Assembly (NCBI RefSeq): GCF_900094735.1
Contig: NZ_FMBM01000002.1
Coordinates: 868,001 to 932,000 of the forward strand
Origin: Saliniramus fredricksonii
GTDB taxonomy: Bacteria; Pseudomonadota; Alphaproteobacteria; Rhizobiales; Beijerinckiaceae
Length of the DNA: 64,000 nt
Direction: 5' to 3'
Part shown: piece by piece, positions 43,727 through 53,284 of the stretch
How the letters are laid out: every line of letters begins with the position of its first letter
How positions within the stretch are numbered: position 1 is the stretch's first letter
Notes under the pieces: generated by a model
Seen by the model: the letters and a program-made list of their open reading frames with translations, nothing else
What the model was told of the DNA's origin: nothing
Databases searched by the model: none
Made by a program: the position numbers and the translations under genes

Positions 43727-44053
43727 ATGAACACGATCACACTCTCCCAGAGCGCGGCAAAGCGCATCAACCAGATCATGGCAAAGGAGGCGCCGGGTTC
43801 GAAACTGCGCATCAGCGTCAACGGGGGCGGCTGCTCCGGATTCGAATACGCGTTCGATATCGACACGCAGGTGAAGGACGACGATCTGGTGATCGAACGT
43901 GACGGCGCTGCCGTGATCGTCGACGAGATCTCCGCGCAATATATGGAAGGCTCCGAGATCGATTTCGTCGACGACCTGATCGGCCAGAGCTTCCAGATCA
44001 GGAACCCGCTGGCGACTTCCTCCTGCGGCTGCGGCACCTCCTTCTCGATCTGA
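43727..44053 (+). CDS. erpA: Iron–sulfur cluster insertion protein ErpA (A-type carrier)
   Basis: 108 aa A-type carrier. The three ligand cysteines are in GGCSGFEYAF and the C-terminal CGCGTSFSI. It receives [Fe–S] clusters from the scaffold and passes them to target enzymes. Length and ending are standard. It starts 111 bases from dgt and is followed after 3 bases by rnhB, so they share a transcript. It could be IscA rather than ErpA by sequence alone; the dgt neighbourhood favours erpA. Confidence 0.9.
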   Translation: MNTITLSQSAAKRINQIMAKEAPGSKLRISVNGGGCSGFEYAFDIDTQVKDDDLVIERDGAAVIVDEISAQYMEGSEIDFVDDLIGQSFQIRNPLATSSCGCGTSFSI

Positions 44054-44056
44054 GAC

Positions 44057-44704
44057 ATGGCCCCGAAACTGCGCATCGTGCTCGATGGTTCGCAGGAGCG
44101 TGATCGCGACCCTTGTGCCTGCTTTGCCGGAATCGACGAGGTCGGGCGCGGACCGCTGGCCGGGCCGGTGACGGTGGCCGCCGTCGTTCTCGACAGGCAG
44201 AACATTCCGCAGGGTCTGTGTGATTCGAAACTGCTCCCGGCCGCGCGGCGTGAAGAGCTCTTCGCGCAGATCATGGCAACCGCCGAGGTGGGTATTGCCT
44301 GCGCCGGGCCCGATGAGATCGATCGGCTCAATATCCGCGGCGCGACTCTCAAGGCGATGCGCCGCGCGCTGGCCGCTTTGCCCTGCATTCCCGATCATGC
44401 ACTGATCGACGGGCGGGACGTGCCGCCGGGGCTGACGATTCGCGCGGATGCGGTGGTCAAGGGCGATTCGGCTTATGCCTGCATCGCCGCCGCATCAATC
44501 GTCGCCAAGGTGATTCGTGACCGGGCCATGCGATTCGCCGCATTGCACTATCCTGAATATGGCTTCGATCACAACGTGGGATATCCGACGCAAGGGCATC
44601 TGCTTGCCCTGGATCGTTTCGGCCCGTGCCCGATCCACAGAATGAGTTTCGCACCCTTGCGATCATGGTTGATGAAGGGTGAAGAAGATCGCCTCCTGAT
44701 CTGA
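44057..44704 (+). CDS. rnhB: Ribonuclease HII
   Basis: 215 aa. It cleaves the RNA strand of RNA–DNA hybrids, including single ribonucleotides. Metal-ligand motifs are FAGIDEVGRGPLAGPV (Asp-Glu), LIDGRDVPPG (Asp) and SIVAKVIRDRAM, then the C-terminal VGYPTQGHLLAL. It follows erpA immediately and precedes the ccrM-like methyltransferase by about 130 bases, the usual order in this group. Confidence 0.95.
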   Translation: MAPKLRIVLDGSQERDRDPCACFAGIDEVGRGPLAGPVTVAAVVLDRQNIPQGLCDSKLLPAARREELFAQIMATAEVGIACAGPDEIDRLNIRGATLKAMRRALAALPCIPDHALIDGRDVPPGLTIRADAVVKGDSAYACIAAASIVAKVIRDRAMRFAALHYPEYGFDHNVGYPTQGHLLALDRFGPCPIHRMSFAPLRSWLMKGEEDRLLI

Positions 44705-44716
44705 AATTTCCCTTGA

Positions 44717-46012
<1,296 letters not shown>

Positions 46013-46093
46013 ATGAAGGCGAAGTGAGCGCGCGGCCTCTGAGCGCTCTCGGAGCTGGCGGAGTCAGGCCGGAAGCTCCAGGTCATTGTTCGA

Positions 46094-46136
46094 CGCATCA
46101 TTCCGTCAGCCGGTATCCACCTGACGGCATGATGCG
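46094..46136. terminator. Long imperfect hairpin between convergent ccrM and yihY genes
   Basis: CGCATCA (46094–46100) pairs with TGATGCG (46130–46136), and CCGTCAG (46103–46109) with CTGACGG (46121–46127), leaving a 2x2 internal mismatch and an 11-base loop: 14 pairs. It directly abuts the yihY stop codon at 46137. No T run, so Rho-independent function is unproven. Confidence 0.6.
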
Positions 46137-47129
46137 CTAGCCGCGCGTCTCCCCCAGCGTGTCCGCCACAGCAGCCCCGCGCTCGCCCATCTCCCGCACG
46201 GGCGGGATCGTCGTATCGCATTCCGTCTGTTGTTCGAGTTCGGCGTTGAACTCCGCGCCGACGAGCAGGATCAGCGTCGAGATATAGGCCCACATCATCG
46301 CCGCCGCGATCGCGCCGAGCGAGCCATAGGTCGCTGAATAATCGGCGAAATGTGACATATACCAGGAAAAGCCCGCCGAGGCGGCGACCCAGACCGTCGC
46401 GGCGGAGACGGAGCCGGGCGAGATCCAGCGCCAGCGTGCCGGTGCGCGGCTCGGCCCGTAGCGATACACGACGGCAATCCCGATATTGGCCACGAGGAAG
46501 ATCACGATGAGCGGCAGCACGGTGATGATCCAGCCTGCCAGCGGGCCGAGCGGCAGAAAGTTCAGGATGATCGGAATGGTGATGACGACATTGACGAGCA
46601 ATGCCGCAAAGATCAGCGCGCCGATGGTGAAGATCAGCGCCGTGCCATACAGACTCACATAGGAGCGCGTTTCGCGCTCGCCATAGATGACGTTGAGCGC
46701 ATCGAACAGGCGCAGGACGGCGTTATTGACCACATAGACGGCGATGGCGAAGGTCGTGGCGAATGTCAGGCCCAGCGTGTCGGACCGCTGATCGATCAGG
46801 CGCGCGAGCTCGTTATCCATCAGGTCGAGCATGGCGGGCGGCAGGAAGGCATCAAGATCGACCAGCTGGTCACGCAGCCGCGACGGATCGCCGACGAGGC
46901 CATAGAGCGATACCATCGCCGCGAGGGCGGGAACGATGGCGAAGATCATGTAGAACGCTGCGCCAGCCGCATTCGCACTGACGCGGTCGCGGTTGAAGGC
47001 ATTGGCAACGCGCCAGAAGACATCGACATAACCGCGAAAGGGAATGCCCAGCGGAGTCAGCGCCTTGCGCCCGCGAGAGCGCTCGCCCGCCCGCGTCCGG
47101 TTGAGTGTCTGGTCAGTGTCACGCTTCAA
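46137..47129 (-). CDS. YihY/BrkB family inner-membrane protein
   Basis: 330 aa, about six hydrophobic segments. Family strings: NRDRVSANAAGAAFYMIFAIVPALAAMVSLYG (split by helix), RLFDALNVIYGERETRSYV, PLGPLAGWIITVLPLIVIFLVANIGIAVVYRYGPS and GSLGAIAAAMMWAYISTLILLVGAEFNAELE, the latter being the YihY core. Despite the old label ribonuclease BN, these are membrane proteins of unknown transport role. The start is uncertain: TTG 47129 has AGGAG 9 bases upstream; TTG 47147 is also in frame. It ends at the hairpin shared with ccrM. Confidence 0.88.
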   Translation of the reverse strand: MKRDTDQTLNRTRAGERSRGRKALTPLGIPFRGYVDVFWRVANAFNRDRVSANAAGAAFYMIFAIVPALAAMVSLYGLVGDPSRLRDQLVDLDAFLPPAMLDLMDNELARLIDQRSDTLGLTFATTFAIAVYVVNNAVLRLFDALNVIYGERETRSYVSLYGTALIFTIGALIFAALLVNVVITIPIILNFLPLGPLAGWIITVLPLIVIFLVANIGIAVVYRYGPSRAPARWRWISPGSVSAATVWVAASAGFSWYMSHFADYSATYGSLGAIAAAMMWAYISTLILLVGAEFNAELEQQTECDTTIPPVREMGERGAAVADTLGETRG

Positions 47130-47269
47130 AAATTGCCGCTCCTGCAACCGGGCAAGATCATGATGCGCAGATAACGCGGCACGCCCCGACTTGTTCGCTC
47201 CTGTCAGAAGAAGGTGAGAGCGCGATGCGCGACCGGGGGATCAGCGCGGTGATCCGGCACATGCGGGGT

Positions 47270-47509
47270 TCAGCGTCTTTCTTCGACACGCTCGATGTCG
47301 CCTGATGCGTCCGCATCACTCATATTGACCCCCGAGGCCACGACTGCGATGGCGATGGTCGCCAGACACAAAAGCAGTGCCAGTGCGACCCGTCCCGTGG
47401 CGGCGTGGCGGCTGCGCTGATCGGGGACGCCAAACCGCTGATCGCGCGGTGTTCGTGCGGAAGCTTGCGCTGCCTTGTGAACAGATCCCTGCGAATGCCT
47501 GTCCGTCAT
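47270..47509 (-). CDS. Small single-TM protein, hypothetical
   Basis: 79 aa. Basic polar N-terminus, one transmembrane helix (VALALLLCLATIAIAVVASG), short acidic tail. GAGG 6 bases upstream of ATG 47509 supports translation. No family recognised. It lies upstream of yihY on the same strand (141-base gap). Could be a chance open frame, but the RBS and the clear helix favour a gene. Confidence 0.5.
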   Translation of the reverse strand: MTDRHSQGSVHKAAQASARTPRDQRFGVPDQRSRHAATGRVALALLLCLATIAIAVVASGVNMSDADASGDIERVEERR

Positions 47510-48169
47510 CTTGCGCCTCTTGCCCCGTCCGGGTTCGTCGACTGGTCCGATCTGGTCGATCACGTCAGCGGCGGCCTGGCATCAATTCGCCTCGGTATCG
47601 CATGCTCCATCGAACCCCGCCCTTTTCGAAGAATGCTATGAAAGGCCAAGCTTCGCGAGTCGGGAAGTTCGCTTACTTTTCGAGGCGGTCCGTGTCCCAT
47701 CCGGGAGATCTGCTGTTCTCTTGAGATCGGTAAATGAAAATATACTTTTAATTGTAATTGTCGTCAATGTTCTCCGGATCTTGTGCAACCATGCCGACAT
47801 CGCGGGGTGTTCTGAGAGAGGCTGTCGAAACGAATTCATGGCATTTTGCTGACTTTCGCCTGATCGAGCCCTGCATCGCGTGACGATTCCCGGACAAAGC
47901 GTGTTTATTCCGGCATCCTGCGACCCTTTGGCCGATATGCCGGGAGCGTTACTGAAAATGACGTAGAGTTAGCTTGCTGACGCGAATCAGCGCCTGGTCG
48001 CAGATTGTGAACGAAGCGATGATTTATCCGCACAAGTACGTAAGCTTTCTCGGCAATCGCGCGCAGCCTCTTCCGTCTGCGCGACGAGCCGCTATGTTGG
48101 GATTCGATGAGTGCGTTTTGCGGGGCGCGAAAAAAACGACGGCCCGCTGACAAAGAAAGGCTAGTGCCC
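47510..48169. other. Gene-poor region before pepA
   Basis: 660 bases without a credible gene; several open frames here lack RBS and family-like sequence. Positions 47720–47790 are AT-rich against the local background. An inverted repeat CCGGCAT (47910–47916)/ATGCCGG (47937–47943) with a 20-base loop occurs about 230 bases before pepA. The pepA promoter must lie here but is not identified. Confidence 0.4.
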
Positions 48170-49666
48170 ATGTCCGACGGCTTCAAACTTGATTTCGAAT
48201 CACTGCAGGTTCCCGCAAGCGGCGATCTCGTCCTGTGTGTCGGTGAAGATCTGGCACCGGGGCCACAGGCGGCGCGCCTGCTCGGCGATTCGGTCGGGAT
48301 CATTGCGCGCGCGGCGAAGGCCGAGAAGTTCAAGGGCAAGTTCAAATCGGTGATGACGATCACTGCGCCGGGCCAGCTCGATGTCGACCGGCTGGTCATT
48401 GTGGGTCTGGGCAAACCGGTCGAGGCGGAAACACCGGACTGGCCCGCGCTCGGCGCCGCGATCGCGGGCGCCACAGCGGGCCGCGAGGCAATGCTCGTGA
48501 CCGAATTCCCCGGTTTCCAGGGCGATGATGCCGCGATTGCCGGGCTCGCGCTCGGGGCGCGACTGCGCGCCTATCGCTTCGACCACTACAAGTCGAAAAA
48601 GAAGGACGATGACGACGATGCGCCGAAGAAGGGCGGCAGGCTCACCCTCGCCGGCGCCGATCCGCAGGCGCTGAAGAAGGCGGCCAGGCAGAGCGCAGGC
48701 CTCGCCGATGGCGTCATGCTTGCACGCGATCTCGTCAACGAGCCGGCCAACACGCTCGGCCCCGTCGAATTCGCCGAACGCGCCGCAGCGCTCGAGAAGC
48801 TCGGGGTCGAGGTGGAAATTCTCGACGAGAAACAACTCGGCAAGATCGGCATGCGCGCGCTGCTCGGCGTGGCACAGGGCTCGGAGCGCCCGGCGCGCGT
48901 GGCCATCATGCGCTGGCAGGGCGCGAAGAAGAGCGAAAAGCCCGTCGCCTTCATCGGCAAGGGCGTGGTTTTCGACACGGGTGGAATCTCGATCAAACCC
49001 GCCGGCGGCATGGAGGACATGAAGGGCGACATGGCCGGTGCTGCGACCGTTGTCGGGCTGATGCACGCTTTGGCCGCACGCAAGGCGAAGGCGAATGTCA
49101 TCGGTGCGATCGGGCTCGTCGAGAACATGCCCGACGGCAAGGCCCAGCGCCCCGGTGACATTGTCGAGACTCTTTCGGGCCAGACGGTCGAGATCATCAA
49201 TACCGATGCCGAGGGGCGGCTCGTCCTTGCGGATCTGCTCAGCTATGTCGAAGAGACCTACGAGCCGCAATTCATGATTGATCTGGCCACGTTGACGGGC
49301 GCGATCATCGTGGCGCTCGGCAAGGATCATGCGGGTCTGTTCAGCAATGACGACGCCTTGTGCGAAAAGCTCAGCGAAGCCGGGGGCGCGACGGGCGAGA
49401 AGGTCTGGCGGCTGCCGCTCGGCAAGGCCTATGACAAGCTGATCGATTCCAAGTTCGCCGATATGAAGAATACCGGCGGGCGTTATGGCGGCGCGATCAC
49501 CGCCGCCCAATTCCTGCAGCGTTTCGTGAAGAATACGCCCTGGGCGCATCTCGACATCGCCGGTACCGGCATGGCGGCGGAGGCCAGCGACGTCAACAAG
49601 AGCTGGGGCTCGGGCTTCGGCGTGCGCCTGCTCGACCGGCTCGTCGCTGACCATTACGAGAGCTGA
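48170..49666 (+). CDS. pepA: Leucyl aminopeptidase (M17)
   Basis: 498 aa cytosolic zinc/manganese aminopeptidase that trims N-terminal residues; PepA also binds DNA in some bacteria. Metal and catalytic region: [26 protein letters not shown] (split), and the M17 signature [14 protein letters not shown]. The N-terminal macro-like domain covers about 1–165, with a Lys/Asp-rich insert ([15 protein letters not shown]). AAAGG about 9 bases upstream supports ATG 48170; the frame is open 21 codons earlier. Confidence 0.95.
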   Translation: MSDGFKLDFESLQVPASGDLVLCVGEDLAPGPQAARLLGDSVGIIARAAKAEKFKGKFKSVMTITAPGQLDVDRLVIVGLGKPVEAETPDWPALGAAIAGATAGREAMLVTEFPGFQGDDAAIAGLALGARLRAYRFDHYKSKKKDDDDDAPKKGGRLTLAGADPQALKKAARQSAGLADGVMLARDLVNEPANTLGPVEFAERAAALEKLGVEVEILDEKQLGKIGMRALLGVAQGSERPARVAIMRWQGAKKSEKPVAFIGKGVVFDTGGISIKPAGGMEDMKGDMAGAATVVGLMHALAARKAKANVIGAIGLVENMPDGKAQRPGDIVETLSGQTVEIINTDAEGRLVLADLLSYVEETYEPQFMIDLATLTGAIIVALGKDHAGLFSNDDALCEKLSEAGGATGEKVWRLPLGKAYDKLIDSKFADMKNTGGRYGGAITAAQFLQRFVKNTPWAHLDIAGTGMAAEASDVNKSWGSGFGVRLLDRLVADHYES

Positions 49667-49758
49667 CGCGCGAATGCGTCCTGCACCCGCGCTCCCGAGG
49701 GGAGGCGCGCGGGTTCAGCATTCCTCAATTCCTGTGTGCTATCACCCGTTGGAACGTG

Positions 49759-51114
49759 ATGTTGCAACGGGTGTCGAGATTGGCCGGTCTGCGCAAACTT
49801 CTGACGTCGATGACCTTCATCCTCCTGGTGATCCGCCTCGGCGGCGCGGGGGCGGGTTTCGTGACACAACTCGTTCTGGCGCGGCTGCTTGTGCCGGAGG
49901 ATCTTGGCCTGTTCTTCGCCGCGACATCGCTTGCCATCGTTGCGGCCACGGTCGTTTCCTTCGGCTATCCGGAAATCGCGCCGCGATTCATTGCGCGTTA
50001 TCAGGAGCGCGGACGTCCGGGCACGCTCGCCGCGTTCCTGCAACAGACCCATCGTGATGCCTTGCGCTTCAGCCTGCTCCTCGCTCTGCCGATTCTCGCC
50101 GCAGCGATGCTGTGGCCCGGCGCGACCGGACAGGAGCGCAGTCTGTTCGCGATCACGGCGCTCTTCATGCCGATCCTGGCCCTGTTCAGCATCAATTCCG
50201 GCATCGCCCTGTCGCTGCGGGCCTTCTTCCTCGCATATGGTCCGGAGACCTTCCTGCGTCCGGTGCTCTTCCTCGTCATCGTTGCATGCATGATCCTCGC
50301 GGGCGCAAACCCGGATGCGCGCATCGTCGTCATCTCCTTCTTCGCCGTGACCGGATTGCTCGCGACAGGGCAATGGCTGCTGCTGCGCAAGCGTCTCCCG
50401 CGCACGCGCAATTTGCGCGTATACGCGGATCGACGTCTGGTCTCGCGTTGGCGACGGGAGGGGGCGCCGCAGATCGCGGTGGGCATCTACACGCTGATCT
50501 TCGCCGATCTCGCCATCCTGCTGGCTGCGATGGTGCTCGAACCGGCAAAACTCGCCGCTTTCGGTATCGCGTTGAAACTCGCGGTGCTGATCGGCTTCGG
50601 CGTGCAGGTGGCGCATCAGGTCATCCTCCCTGATCTCGCCGATGCCCGGGCTGCACGGCGCCTCGGGCGAACCAGCGACACCATGCGTGCCGCTGCCGCG
50701 TTCCCCATTGCCTTCACCCTGGCTGCGTTGATCGCGACGGCTCTGTTCGGCGACATGATCCTCGCAATATTCCATCCGGATTTCGCGCAGGCGCACTGGG
50801 TGCTGGTCCTGCTCGTCGCCTGTCAGGTTCTGCGCGCGCTTGCGGGGCCGGTGGTGCAGCTTCTGACGATCGCGGGTGCGCAGATGTTCAATGCGCTCCT
50901 GTGCATCGCTTCGACGATCGTGCTGGCGCTCGGCAATTTCGCCCTGGTCCCATCCTTCGGATTGATGGGAGCGGGGCTCGCCGTGCTGGTCGCCTGGCTG
51001 TTCTGGCTGGTCGGATCCGCTCTCGGGCTCTATCGCATTACCGGGATGCGGTGCGATATCATCGCGCTGCTCGCCGGGACACGACAGCCTGCATCGGCGC
51101 CACAGAATTCATGA
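49759..51114 (+). CDS. Oligosaccharide flippase family membrane protein (Wzx/RfbX-like)
   Basis: 451 aa with about 12 transmembrane helices of the MATE/polysaccharide-transport fold (GGAGAGFVTQLVLARLLVPEDLGLFFAATSL is the typical first part, split). It probably flips a lipid-linked glycan or related lipid across the inner membrane. ATG 49759 is used (GTG 49756 adjoins). No glycosyltransferases are nearby, so the substrate is open. It follows pepA by 92 bases and ends 6 bases before the small minus-strand gene. Confidence 0.85.
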   Translation: MLQRVSRLAGLRKLLTSMTFILLVIRLGGAGAGFVTQLVLARLLVPEDLGLFFAATSLAIVAATVVSFGYPEIAPRFIARYQERGRPGTLAAFLQQTHRDALRFSLLLALPILAAAMLWPGATGQERSLFAITALFMPILALFSINSGIALSLRAFFLAYGPETFLRPVLFLVIVACMILAGANPDARIVVISFFAVTGLLATGQWLLLRKRLPRTRNLRVYADRRLVSRWRREGAPQIAVGIYTLIFADLAILLAAMVLEPAKLAAFGIALKLAVLIGFGVQVAHQVILPDLADARAARRLGRTSDTMRAAAAFPIAFTLAALIATALFGDMILAIFHPDFAQAHWVLVLLVACQVLRALAGPVVQLLTIAGAQMFNALLCIASTIVLALGNFALVPSFGLMGAGLAVLVAWLFWLVGSALGLYRITGMRCDIIALLAGTRQPASAPQNS

Positions 51115-51120
51115 ACAGGC

Positions 51121-51285
51121 TCAATCGGCGAAACGCGACGGTGGTTGGTCGATCATCAGATCGATGGTCAGGCCGAACGCCAGCAGCACCAGACAGGCCA
51201 CGAAGACGAGCGGGCTCTTAAGGCGCGCGTAATGCGCATAAAAGCCGATTGCAAAAACGATTCCGACTGTAATCCATGTCGCCAT
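51121..51285 (-). CDS. Small membrane protein, 54 aa
   Basis: 54 aa, beginning MATWITVGIVFAIGF and ending PPSRFAD, with two hydrophobic segments (WITVGIVFAIGFYAHY; PLVFVACLVLLAFGLTIDLM). AAGGAGG lies 5 bases before ATG 51285, a near-perfect ribosome-binding site. No family recognised. It is convergent with the flippase gene and divergent from nadX, separated by an AT-rich stretch. Confidence 0.65.
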   Translation of the reverse strand: MATWITVGIVFAIGFYAHYARLKSPLVFVACLVLLAFGLTIDLMIDQPPSRFAD

Positions 51286-51527
51286 GTCGCCCTCCTTTCA
51301 TTGGATCAAGGGCAGAAACAAAGCGCGCGCTCATGTATACGATTCGCAATATGCCATTTTTCTTCTTTATCTGGCAATTAAACACGAAATCTTGGTAAAA
51401 ATATTCTGAATATCCAGATTCCAATCTGTATTGCGCTGCAACAAGACTTGTTCGGCGCATGCGTCGCGGGCTTGACACACCGTCAGCTCCGGTCAATGTC
51501 CGGACGACGTTTACGGAAGGAGTCATG
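51286..51527. promoter_or_regulatory. AT-rich divergent region before nadX
   Basis: Positions 51340–51430 are very AT-rich. They contain the 13-bp palindrome ATATTCTGAATAT (51401–51413) and an enclosing pair ATCTGG (51369–51374)/CCAGAT (51414–51419). A −35-like TTGACA occurs at 51471–51476 with a weak −10 17 bases on, suiting nadX. No gene seen. Confidence 0.45.
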
Positions 51528-52334
51528 ATGAGCGGAATTCGGGTGGGAATCGTCGGCCTCGGGGCGATCGGGCGCAAGCTCGCGCAGGCGCTGACGCAGG
51601 GGATCGACGGGCTGGAACTCTCCTGTGTCACCGTCGGGGGACGCGACAAGGCGCAGGCCTGGCTGAGCGAACAGGGGATCGACTGCCCCATCGTCGCGAT
51701 GCAGGATCTGCCCGCCCATTGCGACATCGCCGTCGAATGCGCCCCCGCCGCCGTGGTCGGCGAACTGTGCACTACCATGCTCGGTGCCGGCAAGAAGGTC
51801 ATGATTCTCTCCGCCGGCGCGATTCTGCCGCGTCCCGAACTGGCCGAACTGGCGCGGGCCAGGGGCGGGCAGATCATCATCCCCACCGGAGCGCTTCTGG
51901 GCCTCGATGCGGTCAGCGCCGCCGCCGAGGGCGAGATCCGCTCGGTGCGCATGATCACGCGCAAACCGCCGCGTGGGCTGGCCGGGGCACCGTATCTCGT
52001 CGAGAATGCCATTTCCGTCGAGGGTCTGAGCGAAAAGCTTCTCGTCTTCAAGGGCAGCGCTGGTGAAGCGGCGAAGGGGTTCCCCGCCAATGTGAATGTC
52101 GCCGCCGCGCTGTCGCTGGCCGGTATCGGGCCGGATGCCACGACGATCGAGATCTGGGCCGATCCGGGCGTGACCCGCAATTGCCATCGCATCGAGGTCG
52201 ATGCCGATTCCGCCTCGTTTTCCCTCGAGATCGAGAATATCCCCTCCGAGAATCCGAAGACCGGGCGGATCACCGCGCTCTCCGCGCTTGCGGCCCTGCG
52301 CAAGCTCGGCGCGCCCCTGCGGGTGGGGACCTGA
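51528..52334 (+). CDS. nadX: L-aspartate dehydrogenase
   Basis: 268 aa. NAD(P)-dependent conversion of aspartate to iminoaspartate, an alternative first step of NAD synthesis. Rossmann motif VGIVGLGAIGRKLAQAL at the N-terminus, the conserved VECAPAAVV, ILSAGAI and IPTGALLGLDAV (substrate loop), and the C-terminal half with NVAAALSLAGIG. Catalytic His is expected in the NCHRIEVDA segment. GGAAGGAG 5 bases upstream of ATG 51528 fixes the start. Its TGA is directly followed by the convergent hydrolase stop. Confidence 0.9.
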   Translation: MSGIRVGIVGLGAIGRKLAQALTQGIDGLELSCVTVGGRDKAQAWLSEQGIDCPIVAMQDLPAHCDIAVECAPAAVVGELCTTMLGAGKKVMILSAGAILPRPELAELARARGGQIIIPTGALLGLDAVSAAAEGEIRSVRMITRKPPRGLAGAPYLVENAISVEGLSEKLLVFKGSAGEAAKGFPANVNVAAALSLAGIGPDATTIEIWADPGVTRNCHRIEVDADSASFSLEIENIPSENPKTGRITALSALAALRKLGAPLRVGT

Positions 52335-53171
52335 TCAGCGCCAGCCGATTTCGGCGATGAAATCTTCCACGAGCGCGTTGAACAAGGCAGCGCGCTCGAA
52401 ATAGACCGAGTGCCCGGTCGCCGGCACGCTGCAGACGCGCACATCCGGAATGTGGCGCGCCACGGCGCGTATCCCCGCCGGCGCGATCACGATGTCGTCC
52501 TCGCCGGTGATCATCAGCACCGGGCAGGCGATGCGCGCGGCATCCTCCGGCCCGCGTTTGCGCATGCTCCAGATCGCCGCGCGCACGGATTCCTTGTCGA
52601 GGCCGGCATTGAGCCGGTCGATCATGCCGTAGAGCTGGTGCAGACCGGGCTCCGCTTCGGCGAAGACCGCGCCCGTCGCCGGGTGGACATTCTCCGCGAG
52701 GAGCTTTTCGCGTATCGCCTCCCGGCTTGCATACCAGTCAGCCACCTCCGGATCATCGAGCCCGTCGAAGGAGAGCGATCCCGTCGTGCAGGCGAGCACC
52801 AGCCCGGCGAGCCGCTGCGGATGCGCGAGGGCCGTTTCGATTCCGGTCCAGCCGCCCATGGACTGGCCGATGAAGACGGCGCGTTCGATCTTCAGATGAT
52901 CCAGGAGCGCGATGGTGTCGCCCGCGTAGTCACGTGGATCGGGCGCGGCGCCCGGGCAGGTCGAGGGGGCAAAGCCACGATGCGAAAAAGCGATACAGGT
53001 AAAGCGTTCGGCGAAGGCCGGAATCTGCTGCCACCAGCTCATGTGGTTGCCGCCCAGACCATGGGCGAAGAGCAGCGCGGGGCCGCTCCCGGTCACCTCG
53101 TAATGAATCGCCGCGCCGTCGGGGCGTTCCAGGCGCCCGGTGCGGGTGGCGGGAAGGGGGGTATCACGCAT
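52335..53171 (-). CDS. Alpha/beta fold hydrolase
   Basis: 278 aa cytosolic alpha/beta hydrolase. Oxyanion HGLGG, nucleophile elbow GQSMGG (Ser), acid in ITGEDDIVIAP (Asp), and His in PATGHSVYFE. Resembles 3-oxoadipate-enol-lactonase/haloperoxidase-type hydrolases; substrate unknown. GGAGAG 5 bases upstream supports ATG 53171. Stop codon abuts the nadX stop without a spacer. Confidence 0.9.
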   Translation of the reverse strand: MRDTPLPATRTGRLERPDGAAIHYEVTGSGPALLFAHGLGGNHMSWWQQIPAFAERFTCIAFSHRGFAPSTCPGAAPDPRDYAGDTIALLDHLKIERAVFIGQSMGGWTGIETALAHPQRLAGLVLACTTGSLSFDGLDDPEVADWYASREAIREKLLAENVHPATGAVFAEAEPGLHQLYGMIDRLNAGLDKESVRAAIWSMRKRGPEDAARIACPVLMITGEDDIVIAPAGIRAVARHIPDVRVCSVPATGHSVYFERAALFNALVEDFIAEIGWR

Positions 53172-53284
53172 GCGTCGCTCTCCGGATATGATCGCAGTCG
53201 AGGCTGCCGCAGCGGCGCCGTCTGCGCAATCGGGCATGCTGCCCTATCGGTAAGCGCAGCTTGCCCGATCACGTATGCACGAGA

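Noticed and set aside
47636-47839. Minus-strand 67-codon frame in the gap before pepA
   Set aside because: No ribosome-binding site, composition typical of random AT-rich frames, no recognisable segment.
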